Of a stretch of 64,000 bases of DNA, positions 42,113 to 54,634 are shown one piece after another. The notes beneath the pieces were generated by a model, which saw only the letters and a list, made by a program, of their open reading frames with translations, did not search any database and was not told the origin of the DNA. Both the position numbers and the translations under genes were made by a program. Within the stretch, counting starts at the first letter, position 1. Each line of letters opens with the position of its first letter. Location: assembly GCA_950295325.1 (NCBI GenBank), contig OX485805.1, forward strand, positions 19,083,501 to 19,147,500, read 5' to 3'. Source of the stretch: Polytrichum commune. Lineage: Eukaryota; Streptophyta; Polytrichopsida; Polytrichales; Polytrichaceae.

Positions 42113-42114
42113 TA

Positions 42115-43141
42115 GTGACCTTTAACACTTTCACAAGATTATGATTTGTGACAACTGCACTAATTGCACATAGTATTGTGACCTCCTATAGTTTTGACAA
42201 ACCATGATAATTTGGTCAATGTAACTTTCTCGACCCACCATATCATAAGTTTAAATATAGTCATGTTGAATCAATGTTTCCTCTATGAATGTGAATTACA
42301 TTTGGTTGAGGAATACAACATCCATATCATACTAAAATATTTGATATTTTGATTAAAAATTTATCTCCCAAATAAATTTTTATAGGCCACCCTAAATCTC
42401 AACCCAGAGGATCCCACAGTAATTTCTACCAATGCTAACTTTTAGCCCACACTAATAGATGTAATGCGTGTAGCATGGGGGGTTTGTTGTAAAAGCATGC
42501 CCCTCCCAAGATTGCATGAATGAATTTGAAGATGGTTTGAATTACAAATTCTAGAGGTTGGAGGCAGTGTGTATGTTTGACAAATTTCATGTGATGTTCA
42601 ACCTCAAATCCAAAGTGTCACGTGACGTTTTCAAAAACAAAAATGAATGTCAATTGACATCTACATTTTATTCCAAAATGTCACCTCAATTTTTGGCTTA
42701 CACAATATTTTAGAAAACTAATATTTTGAATAATAAAAAACAAACTTGATTTGTAACAAAAAGAAACTATCAATCGAGCGTAAGTATCCTTCAGTCTCGC
42801 ATGTTTCTCCAAATGTTGAAGATGGTAGCCCAATCCATTGCATCCACTTCAAGCCCACAAAGAGAAACCCGCATAAGGGCATCAAGGGTCTTCAAGTTCA
42901 ACCTATTGCGCAAGTGGCTTTTGATTGCATTTTGTTTGGAAGATCCTCTCTCACAAATAGCTATACTTGATGGAATGAGTATAATTTTTTTGTCAAAGTT
43001 GCATAAGTTTAGGCCAATTTGTGTGCCATTCCAAATTGCTACCACATATGCGCCAAGCCTCAAATATTGTTTTGTTCTCACACTCATGTCGAAGTGTTTC
43101 CGTAAATTCCAAGAGTTCCCCCTTACACATGTCACTCTCTT
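42115..43141. other. Unassigned DNA with a family L fragment
   Basis: A CCCACACTAATAGATG phrase near 42448 belongs to family L. Open frames on both strands at 42746-43235 overlap one another and reach into the next MITE, so they are not called as genes. Confidence 0.4.
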
Positions 43142-43676
43142 CTTCAGTGCACGGGTAGATCACTCTAAGGCATTTTTGTGCACCACGTGCGGCTGGGGGT
43201 TTATTGTTTTGGGGCTATTTACCTTCAAGGGTTGAATTTAAGCCTCCCTATAATTACTTAAATTTCAAAAATGGTCCATTTGTTTGCACCCTTCCATTAC
43301 TTATATTATCCAAGTCACTCCAATTTTTTGTACTCTATATTCCTTTTAACGACAACGCGTTCCCTTTTCATCCATTTTTGGACAGACGGAAATTCCAATT
43401 ATCATCCATCCCTGTGAGTCCTAAACCCATTTACATACCATACTAAACATACCTTCTAGGATCCTTATCTTCAGCCCCTATATTAATTTTACAAAAAAAT
43501 AATGGCCCACGTTTTATGTCCATCTAACTTACTTATAATGGGATTGTCTACATTTAATGGCCCCTTCATTATTTGGAATTCCTTTATAATTTTTATTTCA
43601 AATGATTTTAATCCTCTCTATATTATGCCGCACGTCGTTTTTAAAATGCACTAAGTGATCTACCCGTGCTTCAGTG
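43142..43676 (+). mobile_element. MITE-B copy 1: CACGGG-ended, 8-bp target duplication
   Basis: The element is 43150-43668 (519 bp), flanked by perfect CTTCAGTG (43142-43149 and 43669-43676). Inverted ends start CACGGGTAGATCACT and stay alignable to ACGTGCGGC for about 42 bp. A second copy is at 50663-51161. Eight-base duplications fit a hAT-type transposase. A frame at 43204-43446 lies inside the element and is not a gene. Confidence 0.88.
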
Positions 43677-44639
43677 TATTGAAACTTCAACAATATCCTT
43701 TCGAGCCACAATTCGGTATTTGTGATTCGGTCACTATCATTGCTTGGATAATTATGGACATAAACTCTCAAAGGTGATCAACATGGGTGACTCTCTTGCA
43801 CTGCAGAGTGGAGGCTTTTAGGCTCACAATTACGTATGCTCCTCCCTTTGCTTGATTCTAGTTGAATGTATCTATTTATCTATCTACCTATCTGCTGAAC
43901 AATCAATATCAACCGATATCCTCTTGAAGCATATTATATCCTTTAGTGGTAACGAAAAAGAATAAAAAGTTGTTCAATTGGTGAGGTTTGATCTAGGTCT
44001 CTGAACTGGAATTGTGAAATATAGAAACACTTCTAGTGCGCTGGCCAACAAAAGGTTGTTACAAGAAGGAATATTGATTATCATTGGGAATTAATTGGTT
44101 CCAGGTGTTTCCAGAGAGGCAGGGGAAGTGGAAAGCAACCACACAATCACAACTTCATAATTACAAGTTAATTATCCCAACAGAACAATTCACTCTGGAA
44201 CAAAGTGCGCTACAATCAATCCTAACCGAAAGCAAGCACTAATCTTCGTGCCACTTCTGCGTCATTTTTGCAATAAGAAGCCTCTCCAACTCCAAGAAAA
44301 CTCAAAGGGATTCAGATGCTTTCAACAAGGGAGCTTTGCGATTCAAAGGGAATTGCTCAAAACAACTTTGGTTGAAAGCAAGAAAAACTCACATTGGTTG
44401 GAAGCAAGAAAAAACTCATATGGAATGGAGGATGTGCAAGCACCACGGTGATACAAACATTTGCCTCGCCATGTTCCTAGTTAGTCTCGCTCTCCGATCA
44501 CCGTCTTAGCTCCCGGTTACAAAGGAAATTGCAAGAGCAAAGTTGAACTTAAGTATGTAAGTGAGTGTAGGAAGTTCTCCTACTGTTATGGGTTATGTTT
44601 TCCGGATACTTGAGCTGCACTTTATAGTACTCAAGTAAT
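43677..44639. other. Unassigned DNA with small tandem repeats
   Basis: A TATC repeat lies at about 43870-43893. At about 44367-44425 a unit of about 28 bp (TTGGTTGAAAGCAAGAAAAA) is repeated once. No gene is supported. Confidence 0.4.
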
Positions 44640-44770
44640 ATGTGTCATTTCAATTTCTAGTGTGTCAATTGACGTGTGGTTTTTTTCTTCACAAGTCACA
44701 GTACGTGTCAATTTCTAGATTGTGCGTGTCAATTGACGTGCATTTTTTTTTTGTGCAAGTTTTTGCGTGT
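44640..44770 (+). repeat. Two-copy tandem repeat of about 65 bp
   Basis: Two units of the form GTGTCAATTTCTAG...GTGTCAATTGACGTG followed by a T-rich stretch occur back to back. The inner TGTCAATTGACG is nearly palindromic. Confidence 0.7.
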
Positions 44771-45097
44771 CAAAAGAGAAAAACTTGCAAAAACTTTGTC
44801 AAACATATACACTGGTTGGAGGACAACTGTGATAACTATACCTAAGTTGAACCTTTACCTAAAACCCACCTTAATACTTTCTTGCCTTGAAATGAACATG
44901 CATGGAATATAAGAGACTACTAAAGTCAATTTTGAACATGCCTACAACCGGCACATTGTACTTTATGTATAGTAATCTACCGCTTAAGTGTGCAAATTTT
45001 TTTCGACAAAAATCGTGGTTCATATTTTATTGTTTGAACATGTCATGTAAAGTCAGCTTCTGCAAATGCATGAAATTTTTACACTTGACATTCAATG

Positions 45098-45466
45098 TTA
45101 GTTTGTTAACGATTCACTGAAACGTCTCAAACGATTGTCAGAGTTCATCATACATTTGTTCAACTTCCGTTTGAACATTGAAGAAAAGCAATTGGTCGTC
45201 GATGTCAAGGACAATGTTGTGTAGAGCTTCAAAGCCTTTGAAGTCGGTAGAACTTTTAGATTTGGCAAATGTCTCGATAGGCTCTCGCAACAAATAATTC
45301 GTTGCAGTATGTTCTCCCAATTGTCCCAGACTTTCCGGATGGTGCCTTCACTAACTTCATATTCCTGCCCTAGTGCTCGCTTGCTCAACTTTGCAACGAT
45401 TTCACATCATTGGGCTTCGGTCAAGCGGGTTGCCTCAGGTTTCATCCATTTCCCGTTGCAATTCAT
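45098..45466 (-). pseudogene. pogo/Tigger-like (CENP-B-like) transposase N-terminal remnant
   Basis: From an ATG at 45466 the minus strand reads MNCNGKWMKPEATRLTEAQ, an in-frame TGA (45407-45409, probably once Trp), then CEIVAKLSKRALGQEYEVSE and GTIRKVWDNWENILQR. This is a homeodomain-like helix-turn-helix of the type found at the N-terminus of pogo/Tigger transposases and CENP-B-like proteins. Near 45320 the coding similarity moves to another frame (REPIETFAKSKSSTDFKGFE, then ALHNIVLDIDDQLLFFNVQT) and soon ends. The DDE catalytic domain was not found nearby, so the element is dead. The family call rests on remembered motif resemblance. Confidence 0.55.
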
Positions 45467-47329
45467 CGAATCAGAGGATCTAGAAAGCAATATGATTAAA
45501 ATAAGCACCTACCAACTAAGTGTTTACTTAAGCGGGAGATTACTGTATATGGTGTATAGAAACTACATGCTAAATTGTGTTGAAGCTCGAAATCCTAGAT
45601 TTCGATATCAATAACACCCCCTAATAATACCAATGAACATAATAATAATAATAATGTGCTTAGATGCTTACGAGGACGATTGTAGGTGCAATTTAGCCCT
45701 TATTATTTGTGTTTGAAAAATAATAGGTTTGGCTACGTGCTGAGTTTAGAAGCAACCAAGGTGGCGAGTTTGTGATTTTTGTGAAGTTTAGAGTGGCTAC
45801 ATTTGTATGAATGAATAGGGGGTATTTGGCAAATCATGGAACCTATGTGTCAATTTGGGTGGCAACTCTAATTGTACATGGAAGAAATCCAACTCTATTT
45901 GTATGCTTTAATAAGGTGAACAACGGCCCATAAAAAATAATAAGCGAATAAGCGACCCCGTTTATATTCATAGTCTAGTTTTGGCCACATACACCACAAA
46001 TGAAGGGGAAGTTGACTAAATATTGAATTTTAACAAGCCCATTGAGATTGGCTACATGAATAAAATTGCACAAGCCCCTTAAAGGCTTACAAGCTCAACT
46101 AGTTTGCAAATGTATGAGTGGATCAACATGCATGTATCATACATTTCAAGCACTTAGCAACATCGTAGGCCACCAACCCTCTAAACCATCAATGTGCACC
46201 CAAATTGAACAAGTTAGCACACATATAAGATGATTAGCGTTGAAACATCATTGCCATAGTATAGGTGAAAACATCACATTCACATGCACCAGATTTTTTC
46301 AAGGCCGACTCAGTTTCTAGTCTTGTAGGATGCACTTGAACGTTGGAAGAAGCTGTAGTTGGCCAAAGATGCCTCCAAAGACCAATTCAAGCCGGCCTTT
46401 CTTGCATTCGAGAAAATGACATATAAGACAATTTTAAGTGCCACGTGATGTTTTTGACAAATACCAAGTTCATACACTTGAAGTACCTAATGCCTTCCTA
46501 CGCCCAAGAAGATGGGACCATGTCACTTTAACAAGAGAATACACTCAAAATGAACATCATTGCTTAAAAAGACAACTCATACAAACTTACATACAAGTAC
46601 AAAGGGTAGGTAGGGATGTTGGCCTTTGCATTGACAAAATTGCATCAAAAGGTCCAATTGTGATTACAAAATCTGATGCTACTAGGAGTATCATAACCTC
46701 CTACTATTCAAACTCAACTCGCAATTTCATACCATCGGAATTCCACTCCTCCCATTCACGAATCAAAAACCTCATCATGACGGAAATTGACAAGATTCAA
46801 TTGCCTCTAGAAATACGTACCCACTAACAAGCCCCAAATGAGAATATCCGCAAGCCACCTTCAAGCAACACTGATGCGCTCCACTCATAAACTTGGAATT
46901 GGGTACCCAATTTCTTTCTAACTCCACTACAATCAAAAGGTGATGCCATTAATCCGCATTACAAGAGCAAAGAGGCTATAAAGGTACAAACTAAGAGAGC
47001 AAGAGGGTGGCGACTAGTGGGGTGGAGAATGGAGGAGAAAGTGGTGGCACCACTCACCCCACTCAACTAAACCTTAAGCAACGTGAGCCCTTGGATGGGA
47101 GGATGGGCTCCATCCATTGCTCACAACAGAGCTCAATGACGACTCCCAATAACGAAGCTTAATGGTGGGTCCCGATTATTAGGCGGCTCCACTCCAACCA
47201 TGCAAACCTAGTTGGCGTCAACTCTTACCCACAAATAGTGGAGGTGACACCTGACAAGGCAAAAATCACTCCACCATAGCAAAGTGGCTACTGGTAGCCC
47301 GAAAAAAAGAGGGTTGGTGCAATTGCAAT
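45467..47329. other. Unassigned DNA
   Basis: An open frame of 129 codons at 46438-46827 is the longest here but shows no recognisable domain. A short AAT repeat lies near 45641-45653. Nothing else is supported. Confidence 0.45.
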
Positions 47330-47575
47330 ACACTCTAAACTCCGTAGTATCACACATGTGGAACCAAAGTGCACATGATATTACGGAGTTTTGTAGTGTT
47401 AACATGGATGTGTGATACTATAGAATTAGTGTAGCATGTGACATTATGGAATAACACAATGGAGATGTGAGGACTATTTGATTCGTTCTCCTGTCACCTA
47501 CGCTAGTGTGGTCCACTCCACTTGGCCTTCCCGGGCAATGTGGCGGACGCATGCACCAACATTCAACAAGTGGCA

Positions 47576-47606
<31 letters not shown>

Positions 47607-47700
47607 ATGACACTCCACATGTTGACACATGATGACGGCCAGAGATATATTTTCAATACTTCCCAACAACCAATGATTGCACATGGCATCCACCCAACAT
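47330..47700 (+). repeat. Repeat K, forward copy 3, with AAG microsatellite
   Basis: It shares ACACTCTAAACTCCGTAGTA, AGTGCACATGATATTACGGA, GTTAACATGGATGTGTGATA and CATTCAACAAGTGGCATAAG with the other K copies. The AAG repeat at 47577-47606 is at the same family position as a shorter CTT-type tract near 1870, so the microsatellite grew from a seed inside the element. Confidence 0.7.
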
Positions 47701-48314
47701 GGTTGCTATGTTACGGTTTGGACATATAAACCCCACTGCTTAAGATCAGTTTTGGACACACCTATAATCAACACTTTGAACACTCGTCATTGATTCGTAT
47801 AGTGTCCAAAAACTACACGCTAAAATGCGTTGGAATCCCCTTTCCGTTCCCCAAAAAGACTTAACATTCACTAAAGTAATATCCCCCCCCCCCCCGCGCC
47901 CCTAGAGAATCAATGTGCTCCGATGCTTCAAACGAGGACGGTGTTAGGTGCCATTTCAATACATGCTCCCTGACAATCAATGATTGCACATGGCATCGCC
48001 TTATACGGCGGCCACCCCATGTTGTGGCTGCTATAGAAGTTATGTTGAAATGCTAAATGGATGGATTGTTTGATGAGTTCGGAAGCTATCTTACTTGGAA
48101 GGGGTGTGGGTTGGTGTGTGTGTGTGTGTGAGAGTAATAAGAGTGTTGGGGGACTCCAGCTCCAAGGTCATAATAAATAGCCCACCTTATTTAAGTCCAT
48201 GTGGGAATCAAATACTTGGCCAAAGGACGGGAACGCAAAAAGCATATGTAAGCTATCTTACAACCCGTCCGCGTGTGGCTCCGGTACATTCTTCACATGA
48301 CCACACACACTCAT
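47701..48314. other. Unassigned DNA with poly-C and TG repeats
   Basis: A C run at 47883-47895 (13) and a TG repeat at about 48110-48131. No gene is visible. Confidence 0.45.
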
Positions 48315-48817
48315 GGCCACTTCACACATGAGCCAAGAGCCGTGACCATGAAGTTGTGAGAGCCCAAAAGAAAGTGTCCAAAGGCTGTCCCAACGCATCT
48401 CCCAAATCATGTGAGTGTGGTCACGGGCCCTCAAGTGTAGCGTGGAGTCACATGTGACTGGGCCCTCAACTAAATGCTATTTCAATGATTTTTTTTATTC
48501 ATGCGGGTTTTCACACATGATCAAGTAAAATAAATCAACGGTTGTGAGTGTTCGGAGTGCCATGGTCTCTTGGTTTTCGTGTTCGGCCTACCTTCAAGAG
48601 GTGGTTTTGGAAAATAGTCCAAGTGACCACGAGACATGATCCATTTGATGCCATGCAGAAATCCATGTGGACTTCACATCCATCTTGCATTCACATACTC
48701 CGTTGGTCCTTCAAGCGTAGTGTGGAGCAAACTTGGAGCGGCTCCGCCTTTTCCACCAATGAGAGTGCTTGAAGTGTAATGGTCTCGGGCCCTCAGTCTC
48801 ATGTGTGAAGTGGCCCT
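48315..48817 (+). mobile_element. MITE-C copy 1 (GGGCCACTTCACAC ends)
   Basis: About 503 bp with inverted ends GGCCACTTCACACATGAG. Internal phrases such as GAGCGGCTCCGCCTTTTCCA and CACTTCAAGC-type sequence match 50634-51622 in reverse. No clean target duplication was seen. It has no coding capacity. Confidence 0.7.
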
Positions 48818-48842
48818 CAATGAACGGGGCCGAGAACAAACC

Positions 48843-49138
48843 ACTACACTAAATATGATATTTAATGTTAGATACACTAAATACGAACACTACACTAAAT
48901 ATCACTAACCCTATGAAAGTAAGTAACATTAAATGTAAACTCAAACACTAAATATCATCTATGGTAATATGTGAAAGTTACATGCACGAATTTAGTGTTT
49001 AGTAGGAAAGAGGTGGCAACAAGGAAGGCGGCGGCGGCGCATTTATGTCTAACACTAATTATCAAAGAATTGAAAATTAGTGTTGAGCAGAGTAGGGTGG
49101 TAAAACACTAAATCTAATCAAACACTAAATATCATAGT
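48843..49138 (+). mobile_element. Repeat T element (CTACACTAAATATGATATTTA ends)
   Basis: The left end CTACACTAAATATGATATTT and the right end read in reverse, CTACACAAACTATGATATTT, then AGTGTTTGAT, are inverted. Internal copies of ACACTAAATA recur in both orientations. A CGG-type mini-repeat lies at about 49028-49040. The element is related to the fragment at 35167-35285. Confidence 0.55.
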
Positions 49139-49139
49139 T

Positions 49140-49315
49140 TGTGTAGTTACAGATGAACTGGTTGGGTTTCATGAAGATTTACTGATCATTTTTAGAGTAG
49201 TTTAGAGAATATGCCTCAAATCATTGAAGCAAACCGAAAACATGTCAACGTATAACTGGTTCAACTTGGAAACACTTAGGATCTCAACCGGTTATGTCCA
49301 AAAATCTCCCCAAAC
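49140..49315 (+). repeat. Dispersed repeat E, forward copy 6
   Basis: TAGTTACAGATGAACTGGTT, TAACTGGTTCAACTTGGAAA, CACTTAGGATCTCAACCGGT and TATGTCCAAAAATCTCCCCA identify it. It lacks part of the B-box-like segment. Confidence 0.6.
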
Positions 49316-50633
49316 AATGCACACATTCACTCTTCGGCTTGGCTTTTGATGACAAAGAAGCTCATCGCACTCTTCTAAATCCGCCTTAAACTACCATCAA
49401 GCCAAGAGACGAGCTAAGGACCCAATCTTATGTGCCCTTTATTGAAGGCAATGATCGACCTCCATGAATGAGTCTCAACCGTTGAATTGGATTGACGAGG
49501 ATTATCACATGTGGTTTTGCAATTGTGAATCGTGAAAATTGGCATTTCAAGTTTCAGATTTGGAGTTGAGATTCAAATGGTTTGAAAAGATCAAAGCGAT
49601 TGATTTCTTACTGCCAACTTTTTCAATGTTTTGGTTGTCATAAATGAGCCCAAACCTTGGGGGATCGCTTGTTTGCTAGGGTGAGATGAAATCAGAGGAA
49701 GTCAAAAATTGGGCAAAGGCTGCATGATTGTACATGTGACCTACTACAATCAATATGTATATGGAATTGTACTTCCATACCTTTGTCCTGTGGGCACTGG
49801 ATTGGGGGTGGATCGAACAGACACTTAATTCACGTCGGTCTCCTCCGGAGACCGAAGTTTTTCTTCTTCTTTTTCTTCTTCTGTATATGGAATTGAAATC
49901 AATTGTGACTTACGGGATTTTCTCAGTGGCTCGTGGATTGGGTTGTCCAAGTAGAGCGTTGCCCATTCCTTCCCCATTGTAATGAATAAGAGTAGGGTGC
50001 GTGACCAAGTAGTCACCTATACCAATAAACCTCAAAACTGGTCACGTACTTAGTTCACTAGGTGGGTGTTATTTGATGGAGTTGAAATTTTGTGAGGAGG
50101 TTCATGTGTTTTAAGAACATCCACCATTGAGATTTTGAAAATTCCAATATTTCATTGCACATCCACTACGTTGAAGTTTTGGCCTCATTTGTGGCATAGT
50201 TTAGGGTTAGGACATTACAAGCATCAAAATAAAACATCACATTGAGGTGAATCATTGTAGACGTAGCATTAGTTTTAGCTTTTGCATCAATATTGAGACA
50301 ATGAAGAGACTCCCTATAACTTGTTTCAAAATTTTGATGCGGAACTTTTCATTTCTTCTCACCCCACCAAAGGACATCCACAACAATACCCCCTCCACAT
50401 CACTCACCACGAATAGGCTAAAATGTACCAAATTACCACACATGGGTGGCCCAAAAAGCCATTAAATTTTCTACAATGTAATGTGCACTCATCCATAGAG
50501 ATGGGCTTTTCTCAAAGTGAGTGGATCTCTAGAATAAGATTCACGAACTTTGACACTTAAATTGCCCGGTTTCACCCACCAAGTTATGAAACTCATACTT
50601 CCAGCCATTGAATTAAAGACCATGCGATTCATC
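49316..50633. other. Unassigned DNA
   Basis: A CTT-type patch is at about 49860-49881. Short frames without motifs are present. No gene is supported. Confidence 0.45.
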
Positions 50634-51622
50634 AGGGCCACTTCACACACGAGACTGAGAGCCACGGGTAGATCACTCTAAGGCATTTTTGTGCACCACG
50701 TGCGGCTGGGGGTTTTTTTTGTTTTGGGGCTATTTACCTTCAAGGGCTGAATTAAAGCCTCCCTATAATTACTTAAATTTCAAAAATGGCCCATTTGTTT
50801 GCACCCTTCCATTACTTATATTGTCCAAGTCACTGCAAATTTTTGTACTATATATTCCTTTTAAGTAATTTTGGATAGACGGAAATCCCAATTATCATCC
50901 ATCCCCATGAGTCCTAAACCCATTTACATACCATACTAAACATACCTTCTAGGATCCTTATCTTCAGCCCCTATATTAATTTTACAAAAAAATAATGGCC
51001 CACATTTTATGCCCATCTAACTTACTTATAATGGGATTGTCTACATTTAATGGCCCCTTCATTATTTGGAATTCCTTTATAATTTTTATTTCAAATGATT
51101 TTAATCCTCTCTATATTATGCCGCACGTCGTTTTTAAAATGCACTAAGTGATCTACCCGTGCTGAGAGCCCGTGTTAATTGCACTTCAAGCACTCTCATT
51201 GGTGGAAAAGGCGGAGCCGGTCCAAGTTCGCTACTTCACAGTACGCTTGAGGGACCAATGGAGTATGTGAACGCAAGATGGATGTGAAGTCTACTTGGAT
51301 TCCTACATGGCATCTAAGAGATCATTTTTAATGGTCACTTGGATTATTTTCAAAAACCGTTTGGAGGTAGGCCTAATACAAAACCAAGAGACCATGGCCC
51401 ATGATGTTCTATTTTATCATGTGTGAGGACCCGCATGAATAGACATTCATTAAAATAGCATTTGGTTGAGGGCTCGGTCACATATGACTTCACACTACAC
51501 TTGACAGTTTGTGACCCACATTACATGATTATGGAGGTGTCTTGGGGCATCCTTTGGACACTTTCTTTTGGGCTCTCACAACTTCATGGTTACCGCTCTT
51601 GGCTCGTGTGTGAAGTGGCCCT
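50634..51622 (-). mobile_element. MITE-C copy 2, reverse, interrupted by MITE-B
   Basis: The ends AGGGCCACTTCACACACGAG and, read in reverse, AGGGCCACTTCACACACGAG bound a reverse copy of the 48315-48817 element. MITE-B occupies 50663-51161. Removing it with one 8-bp duplication leaves about 480 bp, close to the length of the uninterrupted copy. Confidence 0.75.
50655..51169 (+). mobile_element. MITE-B copy 2, nested in MITE-C
   Basis: The element is 50663-51161 (499 bp), flanked by perfect CTGAGAGC (50655-50662 and 51162-51169). Except for small indels it is nearly identical to 43150-43668, which suggests both moved in the same period. Confidence 0.9.
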
Positions 51623-53708
51623 CAGTCTCCACAATGCCAACTCCAAATAAAGGGTCTAGAATTCATGTAGTCTAACACATCTTTGATTCGGTTTGAAACC
51701 CCATACTTCTAGAAGTTAATTGACCATATAGACTACCCAAACTTTGTTCACTATTACAAGGTTAGATGGGGCCGTCTTGTCCTATTTGTCATTGGAGCAT
51801 GATAGGGGACAACATGAATGGTAAATAAACTATTATCGTTATTAAATTATTTTAAAAAACCATTTTCATCCCCATCTCATCATTTGTGACAACTTGGTAA
51901 CAATGATACTAGGATGGTGTTTATGTAATGTGCACATAGTCCAATATCATTGTAACCTGTATTTTCTTGGTGTTTGTTTTGACTACAAGCCTTGCCACAT
52001 ACAACTCAAATATAGGTGTCCAAATAAGAAGAGTGATAACAAACTGCTCCCATACATTATTGCTTGGCTAGAGCTTTGTTCTATCTGCACAAATTTGAAT
52101 TCATTCGGGAAGGTGAATCGGAAAAACGTTTGTGCGGCGTGTCAAATTCTAGTGGCCAAAACACAAAAGAGAATTTGTAGGGGGGGAAGTCCTTCCTAGG
52201 AAAAACTACAAATGGATCCATGGACAATTGTTTACATCCACTCCATCGATTGCGCCAAAAAATAAGAGGGACAATGGTGGAGATAAAATCCACCTTCCAA
52301 TACACAACTACACCTTTTACATTAATGCAAAAAAAGAAGAGAAAAAGATTGTAGTTGTGGTTGTATGAAATACAACCACAACCCCTTTCAATAGTTGTGT
52401 TTAAGTGGCCCTTGTATCCACTCTTCTCAATATGTTGCTTTCCATATGTGTAGAATCTCAAAATCAACATTCTGTTGCTTTGGCGAGAAGAAATTGTTGC
52501 ATACAAGTGTACCTCTCATCCATCCATGTCAACAACCTACTACTCTCAAAAGATGATAATCCTTCCAGGTTTAGTAGTTAACACAGTAAGAAGGGGCTAT
52601 GTGATGACTAAAGAGAAAGAGAATCTTATCTTGGACTTCTTAGATTTTTTTTGCATCTCAACATTGTTTATGAAACTTGTGATGCATGATTTGTAACCCG
52701 GATGAGACAATTTTGGACATGATCCAATGGCCATAATTACTTGTAGAGTTCAAAGTGACCACAAATAGGACCACATAAGGTAGATGGCACTAATACTCAG
52801 CGCCCCACCTAGAACCAACACCCTAGAATCTTGCCCTAAAAACATACATTGATTTTGAGAATGTCCACCACCTTTACATCATCATCATCATCATCATCAT
52901 CTACCTTAAAAGTATTCATGTGTCATTTGGTCATTTTTCTTAGTCACACCCCTAAATCTTATTGGTGTGCGATTAGGCGAGGATCAACACATGCTCAAAA
53001 GAGATCAGACTACCTCTTCAATGTTTATTAACGACTCCACACTCAATAGTGAGCACAACGAAGAGGACCTATGAATACATTTTGTTAAGCAATCAACAAA
53101 CTCGCACTTCTGAAAACCATAACTAAACCACGAGAAGTCCCATTTTGCAATGCGATTTTTGTTGGTGCTTCATCATAAAGACATTATTACGATACCAATG
53201 TTGTTGTGTAGGTTTCAACTGGTAGTAGAAGTTGGAGAGGAGCAGCATGAACACAAACCGAATAATACCCACGTACCTTAGGACTGGGGCGAACCGACCT
53301 GTACACTAATTCCTTGGAGACAAGGGTTTAGGCATCCAACAACTGGTTAATCAACATCGTAAGTCATGCCAACTTTGGAAGTGGTTTGTTTGGGTCGACT
53401 TTCAAGAACCACTCCGAAGACCACCTCCAACGGAAGTGTGCACTTTTTGGCTTGGAATCGATGAATGTAATTGAGAGTACTTACAAACTTGTGTGCTCTC
53501 TCAGCTGCTGCAGGCTAAGTTATTTATTAGTCCACCAACACCTGAATAGATTCCACGCTCAACAGCATGCGCCAAAACCTAAGAAGCTAAGGTTGGGAAT
53601 ATGCGCAACCCTAGATTTCAAACAATTAAAGCGTCGGCTAATTTATACAAGGAATAAATAACTCATAGTCACGACAAAGAACAAGGTTAAGAGCCACCCC
53701 GATGCACT
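51623..53708. other. Unassigned DNA with repeat G fragments, a hairpin and an ATC repeat
   Basis: Repeat G fragments are visible at about 51990-52030 (reverse) and 52960-53070 (forward). A perfect 13-bp stem with a three-base loop lies at 52354-52382 (arm GTTGTGGTTGTAT). An ATC repeat is at about 52878-52902. Open frames at 51894-52506 on both strands overlap and lack motifs. Confidence 0.45.
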
Positions 53709-53750
53709 TACGGTGGATGGGTCTCAACGGCTTACCTTTTTTGACTACTA

Positions 53751-54171
53751 AGGTAGAAATACCATAACCCGTGAAAATAAGGTGATTTGCATTGAAGATA
53801 TGGTATGACAATCATGAGATAATTTTCCAAGATAGATGAGAAGGATTCATGAAGAATGCAAGTTGTTTTATATTTTTCTGTCTTGTACAAAAAATGTTAC
53901 AAATTTTCAAAGTGAAAAGTTGTCAAACCTCCTACTCGTTCACTAGATTCTTCCTACACCAAACACGGTAATCCGCATTTCCATACAGAACATCGCCTAA
54001 ATCAGTTACCTCATGAGTACATTAACACTTGACTCCCATTGGCTACACTAAGTGTGCACGCATTGAAGTTGCCGCCGAGCCATGATCCGTTTTAGAAATG
54101 ACACTTCACCATTATGACGGCGATCTAGTGCACGGCTAGAGGGTGGTTAACCGCTTATGGTATTTCTACCT
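53751..54171 (+). mobile_element. MITE-F copy 1, TA target duplication
   Basis: A 421-bp element with perfect 17-bp inverted ends AGGTAGAAATACCATAA, flanked by TA (53749-53750 and 54172-54173). TA duplications suggest a Tc1/mariner-type transposase, as for Stowaway MITEs, though the terminus is not the Stowaway CTCCCTC. No coding capacity. Confidence 0.85.
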
Positions 54172-54210
54172 TAGCCCACTTCTCCGACTAGGATACGAAA
54201 CACGTGATTA

Positions 54211-54634
54211 AGGTAGAAATATCATAACCCGTGAAAATAAGGTGATTCGCACCAAAGATCCGGTTTGACAATTGTGAGATAAATTTCCAAGATAGATGAG
54301 AAGGATTCATGAAGAATGCAAGTTGTTTCATATTTTTTTGCCCTATACAAAAAAATGTTACAATTTTTTAAAAGTTGAAAGTTGTCAAACCTCCTACTCG
54401 TTCACTAGATTCTCCCTACACCGAACACGGTAATCCGCTTTTCCATACATAATATCGCCTAAATCGGTTACCTCGTGACTACATTAACACTTGACTCCCA
54501 TTGGCTACATTAAGTGTACACGCATTGAAGTTTGCCGCCGAGCCATGATCTGTTTAAGAAATGGCACTTCACTGTTATGAAGGCGGTCTAGTGCTCGGCT
54601 AGAGGGTGGTTAACCGCTTATGGTATTTCTACCT
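54211..54634 (+). mobile_element. MITE-F copy 2, TA target duplication
   Basis: A 424-bp element in the same orientation as copy 1, only 39 bp away, flanked by TA (54209-54210 and 54635-54636). The left end is AGGTAGAAATATCATAA (one mismatch to the right end). The interior differs from copy 1 at scattered positions, so the pair is not a very recent tandem duplication. Confidence 0.85.

Noticed and set aside
42746-43235. 114- and 144-codon frames on opposite strands
   Set aside because: They overlap one another, reach into MITE-B and show no domain.
43204-43446. 80-codon open frame
   Set aside because: It lies wholly inside MITE-B, whose second copy does not preserve it.
46438-46827. 129-codon open frame on the plus strand
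   Set aside because: It has no recognisable domain, nothing supporting the start and no repeat or neighbour context. Chance is likely in AT-rich DNA of this length.
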